From Streptomyces vietnamensis (GTDB taxonomy: Bacteria > Actinomycetota > Actinomycetes > Streptomycetales > Streptomycetaceae), in NCBI RefSeq assembly GCF_000830005.1, contig NZ_CP010407.1, forward strand, positions 2,957,001 through 3,021,000: a stretch of 64,000 bases of DNA, given 5' to 3'. A model generated the notes under the pieces. The model was not told the origin of the DNA. It searched no databases and saw only the letters and a program-made list of their open reading frames with translations. The position numbers were made by a program, and so were the translations under genes. How positions within the stretch are numbered: the first letter of the stretch is position 1; each line of letters starts with the position of its first letter. Shown here in pieces: positions 46,237 to 55,357 of the stretch.

Positions 46237-46280
46237 GGGGAACCGGGCAGACGAACAGCCGACGCTGCTGCCCGGTCCCC
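46237..46280 (+). terminator. Terminator after the phospholipase gene
   Basis: ACCGGGCAG (46242-46250) pairs with 46268-46276; additional G-C pairs extend the base of the stem. It lies 16 bp past the stop codon. Confidence 0.65.
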
Positions 46281-46427
46281 GCCCCGGGGCCTGACCACAC
46301 GGCCCCGCCCCCTTGAACTTCCAGCCCCGAACTCGCGGGCTTCATCAGCGAGTCACCCCCTCCCCTCCCCCGCTTCCTTCTACCGCCGCGGCACCGCCCG
46401 CTCGGTGCCTACTCCCTGGAGCCTGTC

Positions 46428-48815
46428 GTGAAGAGATCTGCTGTGGCCGTCGCGATGGCCTCGGGCCTGCTGCTCGGTGCACTGCCGGCGGGCCTGGTGC
46501 CCCTGGTCGGGGTGGCCCCGGCGGCCGCCGCCGACGAGGTCCCGGTGGACCCGGCGCTGGAGACCGGGACCGCGGGCGGCGGCACGGTCCGGGTGAACGT
46601 GGTGACCCAGACCCGCTCCGACGTGGCCACGGCCGCCGCGGCGGGGGAGACGGAAGTGGCGTACGAGCGGCTGCCGATGGTCACCCTGACGGTGGACCAG
46701 GCGGGCCTCGCCGAACTCCGCTCCAACCCGGACGTGGTGAGCGTGACGGAGGACGTCCCCGTCCCCGCGATGCTGGACGAGTCGACCGTCAAGATCGGCG
46801 CGGACAAGGCCTTCGCCGCCGGCGCCACCGGGGCGGGCACCGCGGTCGCGGTGATCGACACCGGTGTCGCGAAGAACCACCCGTTCCTGGGCGGCCGGGT
46901 GACGGCCGAGGCCTGCTTCTCGGTGAACGACGAGAGCTACGGCGCGACCAGCCTCTGCCCGAACGGCGAGGCCTCGCAGGAGGGCGCCGGCAGCGCCGAC
47001 GCCGACACCGGCGCCTGCGCGGAACTGGGCGCGGCCTGCTCCCACGGCACCCACGTGGCGGGCATAGCCGCCGGCAACGGCACCGGCCTGAGCGGCGCCC
47101 CCAAGCGCGGAGTGGCCCCGGGCGCGAACATCGTGGCGATGCAGGTGTTCTCCCGCTTCGACTCCGACGACTACTGCGGCGCGGGCAACAGCCCCTGCGT
47201 GCTGAGCTTCACCAGCTCGCAGATCAAGGCGCTGGAGAAGGTGTACGCACTGAAGCAGTCCGGCATGGACATCGTCGCGGCCAACATGTCGCTGGGCGCC
47301 GGCCGCTGGACCACGGCCTGCGACACCGACCCCCGGAAGTCCGTGATCGACAGCCTGTACTCGGTGGGCGTGGCGACGGTCGTCGCGGCCGGCAACAACG
47401 GGTACGGCGACGCGGTCAACGCCCCCGGCTGCGTCCCGTCGGCGGTGACGGTCGGCGCGACGACCGACGACGACCAGGTGGCCTCGTTCAGCAACCGCGG
47501 CCCGCTCCTTGACGTGATGGCACCCGGCACCGCCGTGGTGTCCTCGGTCCCGGGCAACGGCTACGCGGCGAAGAACGGCACCTCGATGGCGGCCCCGCAC
47601 GTGACGGGAGCCCTGGCGGTACTGCGCCAGAAGTACCCGACGGAGAGCATCGCGAACCTGGTGGCGAAGCTGGGCACCACCGGCACGCCGATCACGTACA
47701 CCGGTGCCGTCACCCCCCGCATCGACGTCGGCAAGGCCGTCCTCGGCACGGTCGCCCCGGAGCCGGCCCCGGCCGCCCGGCCGCGTCCCTCCCAGGTCTT
47801 CGACGACACCGACCGGATCATCCCGGACCCGGGCACCCTGGAGGCCCCGCTGACCGTCACCGGGGTTCCGGGCAACGCGCCCAAGGCGCTCCGGGTCGAG
47901 CTGGAGGGCAGGCACGACTGGCGCGGTGACCTCAAGATCGACCTGATCGGCCCCGACGGGCGGCTGTACCGCCTGAAGTCCACCTCCGCCACCGAGACGG
48001 GCGGCGCGCTCGGCTCCTTCACCGTCGACGCCTCCGCCTCCCCCGCCTCCGGCACCTGGAAGCTGCAGATCACGGACGCCTCCGCCGGCGGCAAGGGCAC
48101 CCTCCTCGGCTGGTCGCTGAACTTCCCCACCCCCTTCGCCATGACCGGCAACCTCAGCGTCCCGGACGGCGGATCGGTCACCTCCGACCTCACGGTGGAC
48201 GGCATCGGCGGCAAGGCCCCGGCCGCCCTCCAGGTCGCGGTGGACATCACCCACGAGTGGCGCGGCGACGTCCGGATCGACCTGCTCTCCCCGGACGGCC
48301 GGACCTACCCGCTGCGTGCGACCTCCACCGCCGCCACCGAGAACGGCGGGGTGCTCCGCGAGACCTACCGGGTGGACGCCTCCGCCTCCCCGGCGGACGG
48401 CAAGTGGACGCTGAAGGTCTCCGACCCGTCCCCCGGCTCCGTCGGCACCCTCAACGCCTGGTCGATGACGTTCCCCTCGTACGAAGTGCAGACCCCGCAC
48501 ACGGTCCCGGACCCGGGCACCATCGAGGTCCCGGTCACCGTCACCGGCATCGCGGGCAACGCGCCGAAGAACCTCCAGGTGTACCTGCACGCCACCCACG
48601 AGTGGCGCGGTGACCTGGACGTTCACCTGGTCGCCCCCGACGGCAAGGTGTACCTGGTCAAGGAGTCCGTGGAGGAAGAGGGCGACGGCGTGATCCAGCA
48701 GATCTACACGGTGGACGCCTCCGCCTCCCCGGCGAGCGGGGTGTGGAAGCTCCGGGTCGAGGACATCTCGGCCGGCTCCTCCGGCACGCTCGACCACTGG
48801 ACCCTGAAGTTCTGA
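46428..48815 (+). CDS. Secreted subtilisin-family (S8) serine protease with three P domains
   Basis: 795 residues. A signal peptide (to about residue 37, APAAAAD) is followed by a short propeptide, then the peptidase S8 domain with catalytic Asp144 (VAVIDTGVAKNHP), His206 (CSHGTHVAGIAAG) and Ser386 (NGTSMAAPHVTGA). Three P (proprotein-convertase) beta-sandwich domains follow at about 458-570, 571-684 and 685-795; each has a WRGD motif and the segment VDASASPA. P domains usually stabilise the catalytic domain or bind substrate. GTG 46428 follows CTGGAGCC by 5 nt. It is cotranscribable with nothing: terminators lie on both sides. Confidence 0.93.
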   Translation: MKRSAVAVAMASGLLLGALPAGLVPLVGVAPAAAADEVPVDPALETGTAGGGTVRVNVVTQTRSDVATAAAAGETEVAYERLPMVTLTVDQAGLAELRSNPDVVSVTEDVPVPAMLDESTVKIGADKAFAAGATGAGTAVAVIDTGVAKNHPFLGGRVTAEACFSVNDESYGATSLCPNGEASQEGAGSADADTGACAELGAACSHGTHVAGIAAGNGTGLSGAPKRGVAPGANIVAMQVFSRFDSDDYCGAGNSPCVLSFTSSQIKALEKVYALKQSGMDIVAANMSLGAGRWTTACDTDPRKSVIDSLYSVGVATVVAAGNNGYGDAVNAPGCVPSAVTVGATTDDDQVASFSNRGPLLDVMAPGTAVVSSVPGNGYAAKNGTSMAAPHVTGALAVLRQKYPTESIANLVAKLGTTGTPITYTGAVTPRIDVGKAVLGTVAPEPAPAARPRPSQVFDDTDRIIPDPGTLEAPLTVTGVPGNAPKALRVELEGRHDWRGDLKIDLIGPDGRLYRLKSTSATETGGALGSFTVDASASPASGTWKLQITDASAGGKGTLLGWSLNFPTPFAMTGNLSVPDGGSVTSDLTVDGIGGKAPAALQVAVDITHEWRGDVRIDLLSPDGRTYPLRATSTAATENGGVLRETYRVDASASPADGKWTLKVSDPSPGSVGTLNAWSMTFPSYEVQTPHTVPDPGTIEVPVTVTGIAGNAPKNLQVYLHATHEWRGDLDVHLVAPDGKVYLVKESVEEEGDGVIQQIYTVDASASPASGVWKLRVEDISAGSSGTLDHWTLKF

Positions 48816-48852
48816 CCGGTCCCGCCCGGACCACTCCGAACCACTCCCGCAC

Positions 48853-48893
48853 GCGCGGCCCCCGGCTTCCCCCGCTGGGGGCCGCGCCCTTTT
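48853..48893 (+). terminator. Strong terminator after the protease gene
   Basis: GCGCGGCCCCC (48853-48863) pairs perfectly with GGGGGCCGCGC (48877-48887) and is followed by CCTTTT. Confidence 0.88.
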
Positions 48894-48961
48894 CCGCAGG
48901 TCGGAGGGGCAAGGAGAGGGAAGGGATAACGGGTCGATAAGGACTCGAAGTCCCCTTCCCC

Positions 48962-48973
48962 TAACTTCTGTCG
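48962..48973 (+). promoter_or_regulatory. Minus-10 box upstream of the small secreted peptide gene
   Basis: TAACTT at 48962-48967 is a TANNNT box followed by six bases and an ATG at 48974, again a leaderless-type arrangement. A short inverted repeat GGACT-CGA-AGTCC (48941-48953) lies just upstream and could be an operator. Confidence 0.45.
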
Positions 48974-49051
48974 ATGTCAGAGCGAGTCGCCCGGGGAACG
49001 GACCGGCAAGGGGCCGGAGTCCGGTGGGCGAGGGTGAGAGGACGTGGGGAC

Positions 49052-49207
49052 ATGGGGAACGGACGTCTGGTCAAGGCGGTTGTGGCGGTCGCGGCGGTCA
49101 TCACGGGTGTCGCTCTGGCAGCCGGTACCGCGGTGGCCGATGGGACGACGGTGACGGCCGCGGCCGGTGGGACGACGATGGTCGTGCAGACCGAGCCCTG
49201 GGACTGA
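49052..49207 (+). CDS. Small secreted peptide
   Basis: 51 residues: a basic start, a hydrophobic core (VVAVAAVITGVALAA), a signal-peptidase-like site TAVAD and a mature tail of roughly 20 residues ending TTMVVQTEPWD. ATG 49052 follows AGAGGA by 9 nt. The same frame is open from ATG 48974, which sits 6 nt after a -10 box and would give a 77-residue leaderless product with a long basic head. It ends 13 bp before the stop of the convergent AfsR-like regulator. A signalling-peptide role is speculation. Confidence 0.55.
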   Translation: MGNGRLVKAVVAVAAVITGVALAAGTAVADGTTVTAAAGGTTMVVQTEPWD

Positions 49208-49220
49208 ACGGCGGCCCGGA

Positions 49221-52200
49221 TCAGGCCTCCTGCGGGAGCTCCGCGCCCGGTGCCCGCGCCTCCTCGAGTTCGACGCGGAGCAGGTGCAGGCGGCCCATGA
49301 GGACGGTGCTTCCGGTCTCCTCGGCCAGGGCGAGCGCGGCGGTGAGGTCCTCGTCGGCCCGGTCGGCGCGGCCGGCCCGCAGGCGGGCCTCGGCCAGGCC
49401 AAGCAGGACGTAGGCCATGCCCAGCCGGTCGTGCTTGGCGCGGACGATTCCGGCCGCCTCGGTCAGGGCCTCCTCCGCCTCCGGCAGCCGCCCGGCCGCC
49501 AGCAGGGCCCGCCCCAGCCGGTGGAAGGCCTGGGCCGCGCCCCGGGTCGCGCCCAGCCCCCGGGCCAGCGCGACCGCCTCCCGGCCGAGGCGTACGGCCT
49601 CCTCCGGGTCCCCCGCGTCCAGGGCGATCTGGGCGAGGTTGTTGAGCGCGTGGGCCTGCGCGGAGAGGTCCCCGGCGGCCCGCAGCGCGGGCAGCGCCCC
49701 GTCCAGGAGTGCGCGTGCCGCGCCGGCGTCGCCCCGCTGGCGGACCACGACGGCCAGCTTGCAGGCGTTCAGCGCGGCCCCGTAGACCTCGCCGCCGGCC
49801 CGCAGTACGCCGTCCGCCTCCTCCAGGAGCCGGACCGAGGCCTCCGACTCGCCCCGGTAGAGCAGGGCGGCGCCCAGCTCACCGAGCATCACGCCCTCGC
49901 CCTGCCGGTCCCCGGCGGCCCGGGAGGCCGCCAGGCCCTCCTCGCAGAGGCGGCGCCAGTCGTCGGTGTTGCTGCGGATCTCGCAGAAGCCGACGGTGGA
50001 GGCGGCCAGGTCCCAGGCGAGCGCGGCGAGGCCGAGGCGGGCGGACTGGGTGACGGCCGCCACCAGGCAGTGGCGTTCGGAGTCGAACCAGTCCAGCGGG
50101 CGGGCCAGCAGGTCGTCCAGGAGGTCCCGGTCGACGTGCGGGCGGGGGGCCGGGCCGTGCACCACGGAGTGGTCGCCGCCGTACTCGCGGCGGTGGGCGG
50201 CCTCGGCGACGGTCAGCCAGCTGTGCAGCGCCCGGTCCCGGGCCGCCTCGGCGGCCGGGCGGTCGGGGTCCTCCTGGGCGCGTTCGCGCGCGTAGAGGCG
50301 GAGCAGGCTCTGGAAGCGGTAGCGGTACTGGCCGGTGGCGTCCGGGCCGGAGACCTCCAGGAGGTGGGCGTCGGTGAGTTCGTCCAGGTACTGCTCGGCG
50401 GTCTCCACCGGGCAGTCCAGGAGGGCGGCGACGGCCCAGGCCGGCACGTCGGGGACGTCCAGCAGGGAGAGCCGCCGGTACACGGAGGCGAGGCGCGGCG
50501 ACAGGCAGCCGTGGCTCAGCTCGAAGCTGGCCCGGACCCGGCTCCCGCCGAGGCTGAGCTCGTCCAGACGGCGGTGCTCGTCGGCGAGCCGGTCGGCGAG
50601 ACGGCGCACGGTCCAGTGCGGGCGGGTGGCCAGCCGGGCGGCGGCGATGCAGAGGGCGAGCGGCAGCCCGTCGCAGAGTTCGGCCAGCCGGGCCGTCTGC
50701 GTGCGGGAGGCGGCCGTACGGCCGCCGGTGACGATCCGGTCGAGCAGGGCGGTGGAGTCGGCCCGGTCCAGTACCCCCAGCGGCACCCGCACGGCGCCGT
50801 GCCGCAGCACCAGCTCCTCCATGCTCTCCCGGCTGGTGACGACCACACAGCAGCCGCCGTTGGCCGGCAGCAGCGGGGCGACCTGCGCGAACGAGGAGGC
50901 GTCGTCCAGGACGACGAGGACCCGGCGGCCGCGCAGCAGCCTGCGGTAGAGCGAGATCCGGGACGCCTCGTCGTCGGGCAGCCGGTCGCCGGGCGCGCCG
51001 AGCGAGCGCAGCAGGCGGCCCAGGACCTCGCCGGGGGCGGCCGGGGCGGAGCCCAGGTCCACATGGAGGCAGCCGTCCGGGAAGGAGGCGGCCGCGCGGT
51101 GCGACCAGTGCACGGCCAGCGCGGTCTTGCCGATCCCGGCCACCCCGGTGACCAGGGCGACCCGGGGCGGCTCGCCGTCGGGGCGACCGTCGAGGAGGGC
51201 GTCGAGAACCTCGGTCTCGGCGGTGCGGCCGGTGAAGGAGGGGATGTTCGGGGGGAGGTCGGACGGGGCGAGGGGCGCGGAGATGGGCGGGGCGGGGCGG
51301 TGGCCGGCGGGGGCGGGGGCCCCGCCCGGGGAGTCCGCGGGCGAGGCCCCCTGCTGCTCCTCCGGCTCCTCGGCCGTAACGGGTGCGACAGCCGAGGCGG
51401 ACACGGCAGATGCGACAGGTGAGACACCCGCGACGGGCTCGGCAGGTGCGACGGCCGCGACGGACACGGCAGGTGCGACGGCCACGACAGGCTCGGCAGG
51501 TGCGATGGCCGCGACGGGCTCGGGGACGGTCGGCGGGGCCGCGATGGCCGGGTCCTCGCAGAGGACCGCGTTGTGCAGCTCCCGCAGTGCGGTGCCGGGT
51601 TCGAGCCCCAGCTCGTCGATGCTCAGCTGGTGCCCGGTGCGGAAGGTCTCCAGGGCGTCGGCGCGGTGGCCGGAGCGGTACTGGGCGAGCATCAGCGAGT
51701 GCCGGGTGCGCTCCCGCAGCGGGTGCTCCCTGACCAGGGCGGCCAGTTCGGCGGTGAGCTCCTGGTGGCGGCCCAGGGCGAGCCGCAGTTCGGCGTGGCC
51801 GTCCAGCGCGGTCAGCCGCTGCTCCTCCAGCCAGCATGCCTCCTGTTCCAGCGCGTAACCGGTCACGCCGTCCAGGGCGGGGCCCCGCCACAGGGCGAGG
51901 GCCCGCCGGTAGGCGTCGGCGGCCTCCGCCGGGCGGCCGGAGCCCGCCAGCGCGGAGGCCTGCCCGGTCAGCGAGAGGAAGTCCACGAGGTCGAGTCCGT
52001 GGCCCTCGGTGTCGAGCCGGTACCCGGGGTGGGAGGTGACGATGACCTCGCCGTCGACGCCCGCCTCCCGGAACAGCTTGCGCAGCTGGGCGACGCAGAT
52101 GGAGATCTGGGTCCGGGCTGTGGGCGGCGGCGAACCGTCCCAGACGGTCTCGGCGAGCTCCTCCACCGAGACCGTGCGGCCGTGCCGCAGCAGGAGCAGG

Positions 52201-52298
52201 GCCAGCACCGCACGCTGACGGGCCCCGCCGAGCCGGATCTCCCGGTCCTCGCAGGTCAGCCGGAGTGTCCCGAGCAGACCGAACCGTATCGACGCCAA
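49221..52298 (-). CDS. AfsR-type SARP regulator with NB-ARC ATPase and TPR domains
   Basis: About 1025 residues. Order: OmpR-type winged helix (about 5-95, with LGGARQRAVLALLLLRHGRT), BTAD (about 100-245), an Ala/Pro/Val repeat linker (about 250-335), an NB-ARC/STAND ATPase with P-loop GVAGIGKTALAV (about 390) and Walker B RVLVVLDDAS, and C-terminal TPR helices (about 650-1025). This is the layout of AfsR, a global activator of secondary metabolism regulated by Ser/Thr kinases. The start is taken as TTG 52298, just before the first strand and after GGGAGGGGGG; an ATG at 52559 would overlap the divergent SARP gene. The linker is a degenerate tandem repeat in DNA (51380-51540). Confidence 0.88.
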   Translation of the reverse strand: MASIRFGLLGTLRLTCEDREIRLGGARQRAVLALLLLRHGRTVSVEELAETVWDGSPPPTARTQISICVAQLRKLFREAGVDGEVIVTSHPGYRLDTEGHGLDLVDFLSLTGQASALAGSGRPAEAADAYRRALALWRGPALDGVTGYALEQEACWLEEQRLTALDGHAELRLALGRHQELTAELAALVREHPLRERTRHSLMLAQYRSGHRADALETFRTGHQLSIDELGLEPGTALRELHNAVLCEDPAIAAPPTVPEPVAAIAPAEPVVAVAPAVSVAAVAPAEPVAGVSPVASAVSASAVAPVTAEEPEEQQGASPADSPGGAPAPAGHRPAPPISAPLAPSDLPPNIPSFTGRTAETEVLDALLDGRPDGEPPRVALVTGVAGIGKTALAVHWSHRAAASFPDGCLHVDLGSAPAAPGEVLGRLLRSLGAPGDRLPDDEASRISLYRRLLRGRRVLVVLDDASSFAQVAPLLPANGGCCVVVTSRESMEELVLRHGAVRVPLGVLDRADSTALLDRIVTGGRTAASRTQTARLAELCDGLPLALCIAAARLATRPHWTVRRLADRLADEHRRLDELSLGGSRVRASFELSHGCLSPRLASVYRRLSLLDVPDVPAWAVAALLDCPVETAEQYLDELTDAHLLEVSGPDATGQYRYRFQSLLRLYARERAQEDPDRPAAEAARDRALHSWLTVAEAAHRREYGGDHSVVHGPAPRPHVDRDLLDDLLARPLDWFDSERHCLVAAVTQSARLGLAALAWDLAASTVGFCEIRSNTDDWRRLCEEGLAASRAAGDRQGEGVMLGELGAALLYRGESEASVRLLEEADGVLRAGGEVYGAALNACKLAVVVRQRGDAGAARALLDGALPALRAAGDLSAQAHALNNLAQIALDAGDPEEAVRLGREAVALARGLGATRGAAQAFHRLGRALLAAGRLPEAEEALTEAAGIVRAKHDRLGMAYVLLGLAEARLRAGRADRADEDLTAALALAEETGSTVLMGRLHLLRVELEEARAPGAELPQEA

Positions 52299-52433
52299 CC
52301 CGGGCCCCCCTCCCTGAAAGTTGTCATGATCATAAGGTCTGGGACACGGGTCCGACAGAGGGAACGGGCCCGCCCGAGTCGGCGGTCCGGACCGCCGATA
52401 AGCGGCCGATACCGGGAGGATGAGCCGTCCGCC

Positions 52434-52447
52434 TACGGTCGCTCCCC
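52434..52447 (+). promoter_or_regulatory. Possible -10 box for a leaderless SARP transcript
   Basis: TACGGT (52434-52439) lies 8 nt before ATG 52448 and no ribosome binding site is visible. The 149-bp space between this gene and the divergent AfsR-like gene presumably holds both promoters. Confidence 0.35.
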
Positions 52448-53209
52448 ATGACGCCCTTCCTGGAGACAGCACTGCTCGGACCGGTCCGCATCCGGGCCGC
52501 GTCGGGGGACGCGGAGAACGCCCTGGGCGGCGCGAAGCCCCGCACGGTCCTCGCCGCACTGCTGCTCGCCGAGGGACGGGTCGTCCCCGACAGCCGCCTG
52601 ATCCGAGCCCTGTGGGGCGAGCGTCCCCCGGCCCGCTCCGTCGCCCAGCTGCACACCTACGCCTCCCGGCTGCGCGCCCCGCTCGACGGGGCCGCCCGGC
52701 TCGAACGGGTGGGACGCGGCTACCGCCTGTCGGCCGCCCCCGGACAACTGACCTGCGATCACCGCCTGTTCGCGGAGCGTGCCGCGCTCGGCGGCACGCT
52801 GCTGCGGCAGGGGGACGCGCGACGGGCCGCCGCCGTCCTGCGTTCGGCGCTCGACCTCTGGCAGGGCGAGGCCCTGGCCGACACCACCGAGCAACTGGCC
52901 CAGGAGGAGCGCCCCTGGCTGGAGGAGGCCCGGCTGACGGCCCTGGAGGACCGGGCCGAGGCGGAGCTCGCCACCGGGCTCCCGCACGGCCTGCTCGCCG
53001 AACTGACCGGGCTGGTGGCCCGGTACCCGCTGCGGGAGCGGTTCCGCTGCCTGCTGATGACCGCCCAGTGCCGTGCGGGCCAGCCCGCGGCGGCCCTGCT
53101 CCAGTTCCACTCCGGCCGGGAACTGCTCGCCGACCGGCTGGGCGTCGGCCCCGGCCCGCTGCTCACCCGCACCTTCCAGCAGGCCCTGGCGGGTGAACTC
53201 GCCGCCTGA
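52448..53209 (+). CDS. Short SARP (BTAD) transcriptional regulator
   Basis: 253 residues, the usual size of pathway-specific SARPs. An OmpR-like winged helix (about 8-98; LGGAKPRTVLAALLLAEGRV) is followed by the bacterial transcriptional activation domain (about 105-245). There is no ATPase or TPR part. It is divergent from the AfsR-like gene. Target genes are unknown; no biosynthetic cluster lies immediately beside it. Confidence 0.9.
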   Translation: MTPFLETALLGPVRIRAASGDAENALGGAKPRTVLAALLLAEGRVVPDSRLIRALWGERPPARSVAQLHTYASRLRAPLDGAARLERVGRGYRLSAAPGQLTCDHRLFAERAALGGTLLRQGDARRAAAVLRSALDLWQGEALADTTEQLAQEERPWLEEARLTALEDRAEAELATGLPHGLLAELTGLVARYPLRERFRCLLMTAQCRAGQPAAALLQFHSGRELLADRLGVGPGPLLTRTFQQALAGELAA

Positions 53210-53228
53210 GCCGGGCTATTGGTGACCC

Positions 53229-53807
53229 TCAGGAGGCGAGCAGGGCGAGCGCGGCCGTGACGTCCGGCACGCATGAAGGGCCTTCCAGTGCCGTCAGGAC
53301 GGTGTCCACGGCCTCGTACGTCCACTCCCGGCAGCTCTCCCCGCCCGCCCGCCACAGCCAGAGGAGGGCGGCCCCGGCGTAGCAGAGCGCGTACCGGGCG
53401 GCGAGCCGCCCGGCGGCGGGACCCCCGGGGAGGTCCCCCCGCTCGGCAAGCTCCCAGTGCAGCCGGTCGGCGGCCCCGGTGAGCCGGTCCGTGCGGGAGG
53501 CCATCGCGCTCCCCGCCGACTCCCGGCTCAGCGCGGGCAGGGACTGCACCAGGACGCAGCCGCGCCCGTCGTCCGCCCCGGCGGCCGGGCCCGGGGCGGC
53601 CGTCTCCCCGGGGAGTCCGGCCGCCGCGCGGAACAGGGCCCCGCCGTCGGTCCGCTCGCCCGCGAAACCGCGCACCAGCTGCGGGGTCCGCTCCAGGAGG
53701 GCGGCGGGCGGTCCCTCGAGCACGGCGGAGGTCACCGCGGCCTGGCCGGGCAGCAGCCGTAAGGTGCCCGCGGCGTAGTCGAGTACGGCGTCCCGTGCTG
53801 TCCCCAT
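53229..53807 (-). CDS. Hypothetical protein
   Basis: 192 residues starting MGTARDAVLDYAAGTLRLLP, mostly helical, with LAARYALCYAGAALLWLWR near the C-terminus, faintly like the helical end of acyl-CoA dehydrogenase-type proteins; no catalytic residue supports that. ATG 53807 follows GAGGAGCGAGC. It is convergent with the SARP gene (19 bp between stops) and could be a target of it. The reading frame is open further upstream without coding-like composition. Confidence 0.65.
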   Translation of the reverse strand: MGTARDAVLDYAAGTLRLLPGQAAVTSAVLEGPPAALLERTPQLVRGFAGERTDGGALFRAAAGLPGETAAPGPAAGADDGRGCVLVQSLPALSRESAGSAMASRTDRLTGAADRLHWELAERGDLPGGPAAGRLAARYALCYAGAALLWLWRAGGESCREWTYEAVDTVLTALEGPSCVPDVTAALALLAS

Positions 53808-53932
53808 GCTCGCTCCTCTCCACCGGGCCCCGGGGTGCGGGGTCGAAGGACCAGCGTCGCGGAGGCGACTGCACGGGTTCTGTATTTTTTCCGTATCCCT
53901 ACCTTTTGCTGGTCGGGGGTGGTTTCGAGCTC

Positions 53933-54298
53933 TCAGACACCCGGGGCAGGGATGAAGCTCGGCCACCACGGGGGCACGCCGCCGGGGCACGGAGGGGTGG
54001 CGGTGCCCTCCCAGAAGATCGAGACGGCGCACCAGGCGACACCCAGGAGCGTCACCGCGAGGGCAAGGGCATGGAGGAGGGGGCGGTTCCCGAGGAGGGC
54101 ACCCACCGCGGCCCAGGCCAGCAGCAGGGCCGTCCAGAGGCCCGGGACGAACAGCCAGAGCAGGAAGCCGCCGTTGGCCGCGTTGTTCACTCCCACGTCA
54201 CAGGCGTTCCACGACCTGCCCAGAAGCATGGCAGTGGACACCGCGAGAACCAGCGCCACCGCCGCCCCGAGACCTCCGTGCAGCCGTCGACTTCCCAC
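53933..54298 (-). CDS. Small membrane protein
   Basis: About 121 residues with three or four hydrophobic helices: AAVALVLAVSTAMLLG, FLLWLFVPGLWTALLLAWAA, LLHALALAVTLLGVAWCAV. A short Cys/Trp/Pro-rich tail ends PSFIPAPGV. GTG 54298 is chosen because it follows ACGGGGGGT by 2-4 nt; ATG 54361, 21 codons upstream, is also possible. Function unknown. Confidence 0.6.
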   Translation of the reverse strand: MGSRRLHGGLGAAVALVLAVSTAMLLGRSWNACDVGVNNAANGGFLLWLFVPGLWTALLLAWAAVGALLGNRPLLHALALAVTLLGVAWCAVSIFWEGTATPPCPGGVPPWWPSFIPAPGV

Positions 54299-54591
54299 AG
54301 ACCCCCCGTTCGCCGCCTGCGACGGAAGCACCGGAGCCGCACCGCTCGTCGACCGGCGCATCCGCCCTGTCCGCCGGCACCGGCCGACCGGGGATCGGAC
54401 ACCTCTTGATCCTCCCGCGGTCCCGGATCCGTTGTGCGGCGTCCTCGTGCCAGTCCCACAGCCGGAACGTGGCCCGGCCATGGCCGCATCCCGGTCGGCG
54501 TGGACGAGGTGGTGGTCGGCGGCGGGTCGATCGTAGGAACGCGCGGCGGGTGGGGCCTCGGGCATGGTCTCCGGACTCCGGTGAGCCGTCG

Positions 54592-55164
54592 TCAGCGGAC
54601 GACGTCGAAGACCTGCTTCTGCAGGCCGTTGGCGTAGGCCTCGTGCTCCACCAGCTTCAGCTTCTGGGTGTCCTTGTCCGTGGCGCTGAAGAGCCGCTTG
54701 CCCGCGCCGAGCAGGAGCGGGAAGACGAGCAGGTGGTAGCGGTCGATCAGGCCGGCGTCCGAGAGGGCCTGGTTCAGGGAGGCGCTGCCGTGGACGATGA
54801 TCGGTCCGCCCTCGGTCTCCTTCAGCGCGGCGACCTCGTCGAGCGAGCGCAGGATCGTCGTCTCGCCCCAGTTCGACACCAGGTCGCCTTCGGCGAGGGT
54901 GGTGGAGACGACGTACTTCGGCATCGCCTTGTAGTCGGCGAAGTCCTCCATGTCGGGCCACACCGGGCTGAACGCCTCGTAGCTGGTCCGGCCCATCAGC
55001 ATCGCGGCCGCTTCCTTCTGCTCACGGCCCTTGATCTCGAACGCCTCGGGAAGGAACTCGACGTCCTTGAAGGTCCACCCGGAGTTGCGGTAGCCGGGCT
55101 CGCCGCCCGGGGCCTCCACGACGCCGTCGAGCGAGATGAAGGCGGTGCTGATCAGAGTGCGCAT
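54592..55164 (-). CDS. RibD C-terminal/dihydrofolate reductase-like protein
   Basis: 190 residues, full-length RibD_C fold: TLISTAFISLDGVVEAPGGE, MLMGRTSYEAFSPVWPDME, KYVVSTTLAEGD, GGPIIVHGSASLNQAL and LVFPLLLGAGKRLF are the NADPH- and substrate-binding segments of the family. It is probably an NADPH-dependent reductase of unknown substrate. ATG 55164 follows GAGGAACCCC. It is a single gene. Confidence 0.9.
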   Translation of the reverse strand: MRTLISTAFISLDGVVEAPGGEPGYRNSGWTFKDVEFLPEAFEIKGREQKEAAAMLMGRTSYEAFSPVWPDMEDFADYKAMPKYVVSTTLAEGDLVSNWGETTILRSLDEVAALKETEGGPIIVHGSASLNQALSDAGLIDRYHLLVFPLLLGAGKRLFSATDKDTQKLKLVEHEAYANGLQKQVFDVVR

Positions 55165-55357
55165 CTGGGGTTCCTCGGTGTCTCGTGTCGGGTTCTCGGT
55201 GGATCCGGTCCGGTGCGCCAAGGACCCGAACTCGCGGTCCCTGCGCACCAGTCATGATCTCTGACTGCGACTCGCGGAGAAACTCATCGGTCGTCGCCGT
55301 CGTCGAACTCCGAGCCGCCAGGATCCGTCGGTCCCGTCGAGAAGTCAGGTCGAGGGG

